18,885 bases of DNA from Solobacterium sp. Its GTDB lineage: Bacteria > Bacillota_I > Bacilli_A > Erysipelotrichales > Erysipelotrichaceae. The DNA lies in NCBI GenBank assembly GCA_016291725.1, contig JAEEYJ010000154.1, positions 1 through 18,885 of the forward strand. Direction: 5' to 3'. This document shows, piece by piece, positions 14,885-18,885 of the stretch. Each line of letters opens with the position of its first letter. Position 1 is the stretch's first letter. A model generated the notes under the pieces. The model saw only the letters and a program-made list of their open reading frames with translations. It had not been told where the DNA came from and did not search any database. A program made the position numbers and the translations under genes.

Positions 14885-14905
14885 AATGAATACCTCAACA
14901 GTGTG

Positions 14906-14914
14906 ATTCTACCA
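14906..14914 (-). promoter_or_regulatory. Putative extended -10 promoter of the MFS gene
   Basis: The minus strand reads TGGTAGAAT, an extended -10 element, 22 bases before the transporter start codon. The -35 region is poor. Confidence 0.45.
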
Positions 14915-14946
14915 TTCTTTTTCCCGTCTTCCACTCTTTCTTTCGC

Positions 14947-14952
14947 TATAAT
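14947..14952 (+). promoter_or_regulatory. TATAAT -10 element of the GNAT-flavoprotein-deaminase operon
   Basis: A perfect TATAAT 24 bases before the GNAT start codon leaves a short leader holding CGGAGAA as ribosome binding site. No clear -35 hexamer is seen. Confidence 0.5.
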
Positions 14953-14975
14953 GGAACTATATCGGAGAAATACGT

Positions 14976-15452
14976 ATGCATACCGTAATCAGAAGAGCAT
15001 CCAGACAGGATTATGACGCTGTTGAGCGCATAATGCAGCAGGTGCAGAACCTGCACGTATCCCTGCGCCCGGATATCTACCGGCAGGCGGATACGGTCGT
15101 CGGGAAAGCATACTTCGAGCAGAGCGTGGACAGCGGGGTCTGGTGGGTAGCGGAAACAGACGGCACCGTCAGCGGTGTCATGGAGATCTACCGCCGGAAG
15201 TATGAAGCCTCTGTACAGACACCCCGCAGGACACTCTTCATCGCTTCAATCGCTGTAGAAGAATCGCTGCGTTCACACGGCATCGGGCACGCACTGCTGA
15301 AGAAAGCAGAGGAACTGCGCGATGAGGCAGGTATGGACGGCATCGAGCTTCAGGTCAATGCACGCAATGCTGCGGCCAGGAAACTGTATGAATCCTACGG
15401 GTTCCGGCCGGAGTCGATCAATATGGAACTGATCAAGGAGGATTCACAATGA
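14976..15452 (+). CDS. GNAT family N-acetyltransferase
   Basis: GNAT enzymes move an acetyl group from acetyl-CoA to an amine. The 158 residues contain the N-terminal region (TVIRRASRQDYDAVERIM), motif A with SIAVEESLRSHGIGHALL (91-108; the acetyl-CoA loop is R99-SHGIG) and motif B with ARKLYESYGFRP (134-145). The NLHVSLRPDIYR segment (25-36) is common in small Bacillota members of this family. The acceptor is unknown. It is the first gene of a three-gene operon; its TGA overlaps the next ATG by four bases (ATGA). Confidence 0.9.
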   Translation: MHTVIRRASRQDYDAVERIMQQVQNLHVSLRPDIYRQADTVVGKAYFEQSVDSGVWWVAETDGTVSGVMEIYRRKYEASVQTPRRTLFIASIAVEESLRSHGIGHALLKKAEELRDEAGMDGIELQVNARNAAARKLYESYGFRPESINMELIKEDSQ

Positions 15453-16015
15453 AAGTGCTGCTCATCAATGCCAGTCCGCATGAGCACGGACACAACCATA
15501 CCGCTGCTGCAGAAACAGCAGTCCGCCTCAAGGAGCACGGCATCGGCAGTGAGATTTACTGGCTGGGGCAGAGCGAAGTCCACGCATGCCTTGGCTGTGA
15601 TGCCTGCATGAAGATCGACCGCTGCATACAGGATGATGACCAGGTCAATGCCCTGGCAGAAAAGATGATTGCAGCAGACGGCTTCATTGTGTTTGCGCCG
15701 GTGTACTTCGGCGGACCGAACGGTGCCCTGTGCAATGCCTTTGACAGGATCTTCTATTCCCGCACCGTCAAGAACCAGCTCTTCCACGGCAAGCCGGGCG
15801 GTGCCGTCACGGTATGCAATACGATGGGTGCGGAGACAGCCCTCATGGGGATCTACCGCTACTACAATACCTGCCAGATGCCGATTGTCAGCGCTATGGG
15901 ATTCCCGACCCTGACCATGGAGATGGTACGGACAAAGAATGAACGCTTCTATACTGTAGTCAACGCAGTCGCCGACAATATGGCAGAACTGCTGGACAGA
16001 AAGGATAACCTATGA
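15449..16015 (+). CDS. Flavodoxin-fold NAD(P)H-dependent oxidoreductase with four-cysteine motif
   Basis: This is an FMN-binding flavodoxin-like protein of 188 residues. KVLLINASPHEHGHNHTAA (2-20) is the phosphate-binding first loop and FAPVYFGGPNGAL (82-94) the second FMN loop. Between them, CLGCDACMKIDRC (47-59) has the spacing CX2CX2CX5C. That fits the compact [4Fe-4S] motif of iron-sulfur flavoproteins (Isf), but similar cysteines occur in flavodoxin-family reductases without a proven cluster. A redox role is likely; the partner is unknown. It overlaps its neighbours by four bases on both sides (ATGA), so the three genes are translated together. Confidence 0.87.
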   Translation: MKVLLINASPHEHGHNHTAAAETAVRLKEHGIGSEIYWLGQSEVHACLGCDACMKIDRCIQDDDQVNALAEKMIAADGFIVFAPVYFGGPNGALCNAFDRIFYSRTVKNQLFHGKPGGAVTVCNTMGAETALMGIYRYYNTCQMPIVSAMGFPTLTMEMVRTKNERFYTVVNAVADNMAELLDRKDNL

Positions 16016-17034
16016 CAAAGTACCCCTTCCCGAAACTGGATCTTCATCTTCACCTGGACGGATCCTTCCGTACAGAAACCATGTATGAGCTTGCGCAGGA
16101 GCGCGGTGTGACCCTGCCCGGTGGAACACTGGAAGGCTACGCAAAGTACATGTATGACACTTCCAACGCAGACAGCGTCAATGAATACCTGACCATGTTC
16201 GACGCCCCGTCCTCCGTCCTGCAGGACAGGGCTTCCCTGACAAGGGTCACCAAGGAACTGATCGAGGATCTGCATGCCAGCGGTGTGCGGTACGCCGAGA
16301 TCCGCTTTGCGCCGCAGCTGCATACGGTCAAGGGACTGACCCAGGACGATGCCGTGGAAGCGGTGCTGGAAGGACGCAGGCAGGGCATGGCGGAATTCGC
16401 TGACATCGACATCAACATCATCACCTGTATGATGGTCTTCGGTCCGGAATCCATCAACCACAAGGCCAATGCGGAGACGCTCAAGGTATGCAAGCGCTGG
16501 TTCGCCGAGGAAGGCGTTGTGGCGCTGGATCTTGCCGGTGCGGAGGGCTTCGATCCCATCGCTGACTACGCGCCCTTCTTCCTTGATGCCCAGGCTGCCG
16601 GTGTGAACATCACCTGCCATGCCGGCGATTCCCAGGACTGGCAGACCGTAAAGGACGCAATGGACTTCGGTTCAAAGCGGATCGGACACGGACACCATAT
16701 CTATGAGAATCCGGCGCTGGTACGCCGGGCTGCAGCGGAAGGCGTTGCCCTGGAGATCTGCCCGACATCCAACGTCCAGTGCAAGACCCGGGCTTCCTAT
16801 GCCCTGCATCCGGCAAAGAACCTGCTGGAGATGGGAGTCGCGGTTACCATCAATACGGACAATATGACGATGGCCAGGGTTACGCTGGATGATGAATATG
16901 ATCATTGCCTCAACGAGATGGGCTTTGAATACAATGATCTGATCCGGATGAACATCAACTCTGTCAGAGCATCCTTCATGAAGAAAGAAAAGAAGGATGC
17001 ACTGATCAAGGAACTGGAATCGTACCTGAAATAG
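16012..17034 (+). CDS. add: Adenosine deaminase family protein
   Basis: This family converts adenosine to inosine and ammonia with a zinc-bound water. The 340 residues follow the family layout: LDLHLHLDGS (9-18, zinc ligands His12 and His14), YAEIRFAPQLH (94-104), LDLAGAEGF (172-180), TCHAGD (201-206, zinc ligand His203), RIGHG (223-227, His226), CPTSN (250-254) and TINTDN (279-284, zinc ligand Asp283). Two positions differ from the mouse enzyme: catalytic Glu217 is Asp206, and Asp296 is Asn284. Asn at the second position is, from memory, common in a bacterial subgroup; Asp at the first is less usual. All metal ligands are kept, so the protein is probably active, perhaps with changed rate or substrate. 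It is the last gene of the operon, before a terminator. Confidence 0.88.
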   Translation: MTKYPFPKLDLHLHLDGSFRTETMYELAQERGVTLPGGTLEGYAKYMYDTSNADSVNEYLTMFDAPSSVLQDRASLTRVTKELIEDLHASGVRYAEIRFAPQLHTVKGLTQDDAVEAVLEGRRQGMAEFADIDINIITCMMVFGPESINHKANAETLKVCKRWFAEEGVVALDLAGAEGFDPIADYAPFFLDAQAAGVNITCHAGDSQDWQTVKDAMDFGSKRIGHGHHIYENPALVRRAAAEGVALEICPTSNVQCKTRASYALHPAKNLLEMGVAVTINTDNMTMARVTLDDEYDHCLNEMGFEYNDLIRMNINSVRASFMKKEKKDALIKELESYLK

Positions 17035-17036
17035 AG

Positions 17037-17060
17037 CCGGGGGATATAACCTCCGGTTTT
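17037..17060 (+). terminator. Terminator after the adenosine deaminase gene
   Basis: A 7-bp GC-rich stem (CCGGGGG / CCTCCGG, one G-U pair) with a 6-nt loop, followed by TTTTCTGTTCTG, right after the stop codon. Confidence 0.8.
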
Positions 17061-17107
17061 CTGTTCTGAAACATTTTTCAGTGAAGCCGCATCTTTTTTT
17101 CCCTTGA

Positions 17108-17122
17108 TAATAAATTTTATTA
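17108..17122. repeat. AT-rich inverted repeat just upstream of the pyrG promoter
   Basis: TAATAAA-T-TTTATTA is a perfect 7+1+7 inverted repeat ending eight bases before the -35 hexamer. It could be an operator or act as an UP element. Confidence 0.6.
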
Positions 17123-17130
17123 CAGACCCG

Positions 17131-17160
17131 TTGACACCTGGTTTTCTGTAGAAATATGAT
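17131..17160 (+). promoter_or_regulatory. Promoter of pyrG
   Basis: A perfect TTGACA (17131-17136), an 18-nt spacer and TATGAT (17155-17160). Transcription should start near 17167, giving a leader of about 127 nt. It is the most consensus-like promoter in the window. Confidence 0.85.
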
Positions 17161-17173
17161 AGTAACGTATTTT

Positions 17174-17187
17174 TGTACGGCCGTACA
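17174..17187. promoter_or_regulatory. 14-bp palindrome at the start of the pyrG leader
   Basis: TGTACGGCCGTACA is a perfect palindrome beginning about seven bases after the predicted transcription start, extended in RNA by U-A and one G-U pair. It fits a repressor operator or a 5' stem of the mRNA. I cannot name the regulator. Confidence 0.6.
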
Positions 17188-17247
17188 GAAACCAATCAGG
17201 GGTCACGCAGAGCAGTTCGTGAAAGTGCTTTAAAAGCCCCGCATAAC

Positions 17248-17279
17248 GATGACATCTTCGGATGTTGTTTTATTTTTTG
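17248..17279 (+). terminator. Candidate attenuator in the pyrG leader
   Basis: A hairpin with core ACATC / GATGT and a UUCG tetraloop, lengthened to nine pairs by A-U and G-U pairs, runs into TTTTATTTTTTG, six bases before the GGAGG of pyrG. It looks like a weak intrinsic terminator. Upstream, GGGGTCACG (17199-17207) can pair with CGTGA (17218-17222) and GCCCC (17236-17240). I see no clear antiterminator. Confidence 0.5.
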
Positions 17280-17293
17280 TTTCTGGAGGTCGT

Positions 17294-18885
17294 ATGTGCA
17301 GATTTGTATTCATCACAGGCGGTGTCGTATCCGGTCTGGGAAAAGGGATTACTGCAGCTTCCCTGGGAAGGCTTCTGAAAGCCCGGGGACTGAAGGTCGC
17401 TTCCCAGAAACTGGACCCCTACATCAACGTTGATCCAGGGACGATGTCGCCCTTTCAGCATGGTGAAGTCTTCGTGACGGAAGACGGTGCAGAAACCGAT
17501 CTGGATCTCGGTCACTATGAAAGGTTCATCGACGAAGACCTCAACCGTTTCTCCAATCTCACAACCGGCAAGGTGTACTGGAATGTCCTGAACAAGGAGC
17601 GCAAAGGTGAATACCTCGGCAAAACCGTACAGGTCATCCCCCACATCACGGACGAAATCAAACAATTCATCTACGCTGCTGTACAGCAGAATGATCCCGA
17701 TGTTCTGATCTGCGAAGTCGGCGGAACGGTCGGAGACATCGAGAGCCAGCCCTTTCTGGAAGCCATCCGCCAGATCGGCCTGGAAGCCGGCAAGGAGAAC
17801 ACGCTGTACATCCATGTCGCTCTGGTGCCGTATCTGGAATGCAGCCGGGAGCACAAAAGCAAACCGGTGCAGCATTCCGTAAAGACACTGCAGGGATCCG
17901 GGATCCATCCCGATATCCTCGTTCTGCGGTGCCACCGGAAGCTGGAGAAGGAGATCTTCGACAAGATCGCCCTCTTCTGCAACATCAAGCGGGACTGTGT
18001 CATTGAGAACCGGACGATCCGGAATCTGTACGAAGCCCCGCTGATGCTGGAGAAGCAGCACTTCGGCGATATTGTCTGCCGTGAGCTGCACATTGACGCA
18101 AAGGAAGCGGATCTTGTGGAATGGCGGAATATGGTCTACCGGATCAAGCATCCGCAGAAAAAGGCAGTGATCGGCATCGTCGGCAAGTACGTTCGCTTCC
18201 ATGATGCCTACCTGTCCCTGACGGAAGCCATCAAGCATGCGGGATACAGCCTCAGCACCGAACCAGAGCTCCGCTGGATCGACAGTGAAGCCCTGACACA
18301 GGACAACATCCAGAGAAAACTGGAGGGATGTGACGGGATCATTGTACCGGGCGGCTTCGGCAACCGGGGCATCGAAGGCATGATCCTTGCGGCAGGCTGG
18401 TGCCGCCGGAACAATGTCCCCTACCTGGGCATCTGCCTGGGCATGCAGATTGCGGTCATAGAATTTGCCAGGAACGTATGCGGCATGGAAGGAGCCGATT
18501 CCGGTGAATTCAATGCGGCATCCCCGTACAAGGTCATTGATTTCCTCCCTGACCAGAATGAAACCGTACAGAAAGGCGGCACCCTGCGCCTGGGCAGGTA
18601 TGAATGTGTACTGCAGGAAGGTACACAGATCCGTGCACAGTACGGTACAGGGAGAATCGGCGAGCGCCACAGGCACCGCTATGAATTCAACAACATCTAC
18701 CGTCAGCGCCTGCAGGAAGGCGGACTGATTCTGAGCGGTATGTCTCCTGATGGTACCATCGTCGAGACGATCGAAACGAACAATGACTACTTCATCGGTG
18801 TCCAGTTCCATCCGGAATTCAAGTCGAGACCGAACAAACCTCATCCCCTGTTCGTGGGCCTGATCAAACATGCACTGGAAAAGAA
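17294..18885 (+). CDS. pyrG: CTP synthase (3' end beyond the window)
   Basis: CTP synthase makes CTP from UTP, ATP and glutamine in the cytosol. The N-terminal amidoligase domain has TGGVVSGLGKG (8-18), KLDPYINVDPGTMSPFQHGE and EVGGTVGDIESQPF. The C-terminal glutaminase domain has the oxyanion loop PGGFGNRG, the nucleophile cysteine in LGICLGMQ and the catalytic HPE in GVQFHPEF. About 530 codons are present and the family is near 535, so only the last few residues are missing. The ATG is four bases after GGAGG, slightly close, but protein alignment leaves no other start. Between the two domains the sequence is somewhat divergent (CHRKLEKEIFDKIALFC). It has its own promoter with a structured leader. 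Confidence 0.97.
   Translation, partial: MCRFVFITGGVVSGLGKGITAASLGRLLKARGLKVASQKLDPYINVDPGTMSPFQHGEVFVTEDGAETDLDLGHYERFIDEDLNRFSNLTTGKVYWNVLNKERKGEYLGKTVQVIPHITDEIKQFIYAAVQQNDPDVLICEVGGTVGDIESQPFLEAIRQIGLEAGKENTLYIHVALVPYLECSREHKSKPVQHSVKTLQGSGIHPDILVLRCHRKLEKEIFDKIALFCNIKRDCVIENRTIRNLYEAPLMLEKQHFGDIVCRELHIDAKEADLVEWRNMVYRIKHPQKKAVIGIVGKYVRFHDAYLSLTEAIKHAGYSLSTEPELRWIDSEALTQDNIQRKLEGCDGIIVPGGFGNRGIEGMILAAGWCRRNNVPYLGICLGMQIAVIEFARNVCGMEGADSGEFNAASPYKVIDFLPDQNETVQKGGTLRLGRYECVLQEGTQIRAQYGTGRIGERHRHRYEFNNIYRQRLQEGGLILSGMSPDGTIVETIETNNDYFIGVQFHPEFKSRPNKPHPLFVGLIKHALEK

Noticed and set aside
16012..17034. Deaminase homologue as a dead enzyme
   Set aside because: All four zinc ligands, the RIGHG histidine and full length are kept; conservative substitutions alone do not show loss of activity.
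17199..17202. GGGG in the pyrG leader as a B. subtilis-type slippage start
   Set aside because: No -10 element lies at the right distance (about 17187-17192), and the strong TTGACA/TATGAT promoter starts some 30 bases earlier.
17270..18871. 533-codon open frame on the minus strand, opposite pyrG
   Set aside because: pyrG is certain from all its motifs. The antisense frame has no recognisable domain, and its length follows from codon choice in pyrG.

Overview
The window reads as chromosomal DNA of an anaerobic, fermentative bacterium of the Bacillota. The reasons are strong AGGAGG-type ribosome binding sites, many 1- to 4-nt stop/start overlaps, a sodium-pumping biotin decarboxylase, a clostridial-type methylaspartate ammonia-lyase and ETF-linked acyl-CoA metabolism. 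By eye the GC content is above 50 percent, high for that phylum; an Erysipelotrichia-like or clostridial gut organism would fit, but this is a guess. No mobile element, tRNA, rRNA or CRISPR array is visible, and no gene-free stretch exceeds 300 bases.

Region 1 (1-4800), C4-acid and biotin metabolism: the 5' part of ATP-type PEP carboxykinase (minus strand, cut by the window edge) is divergent from a biotin-protein ligase. That ligase converges on a minus-strand operon oadA - gamma subunit - biotin carrier protein - oadB, a four-gene sodium-translocating oxaloacetate-type decarboxylase. The ligase would biotinylate the carrier protein (Lys93) encoded beside it.

Region 2 (4800-13130), the most interesting part: methylaspartate ammonia-lyase, with its own promoter and terminator, is followed on the minus strand by a tightly coupled operon. 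Its order is DUF169 protein - family I CoA-transferase - acyl-CoA dehydrogenase - EtfB - EtfA - acyl-CoA synthetase, ending at a clear terminator. The last five functions are those of the caffeate-reducing car operon of Acetobacterium woodii (CoA-transferase, CoA ligase, reductase, EtfB, EtfA). I infer an enoate-reduction electron sink: the ligase primes, the dehydrogenase/ETF reduces an enoyl-CoA, and the transferase recycles CoA. The neighbouring ammonia-lyase makes or consumes mesaconate, an alpha,beta-unsaturated acid, so mesaconate is a candidate substrate. That link is unproven, and a transcription break separates the lyase from the rest.

Region 3 (13130-17060): a small lipoprotein gene converges on an MFS transporter gene across a bidirectional terminator. 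A plus-strand operon follows, GNAT acetyltransferase - four-cysteine flavodoxin-like protein - adenosine deaminase homologue, coupled by two ATGA overlaps. The deaminase homologue has two changed catalytic positions.

Region 4 (17060-18885): CTP synthase pyrG, nearly complete at the window end. Its leader holds a consensus-like promoter, two inverted repeats flanking the promoter and a UUCG-capped terminator-like hairpin before the ribosome binding site, suggesting attenuation or repression.
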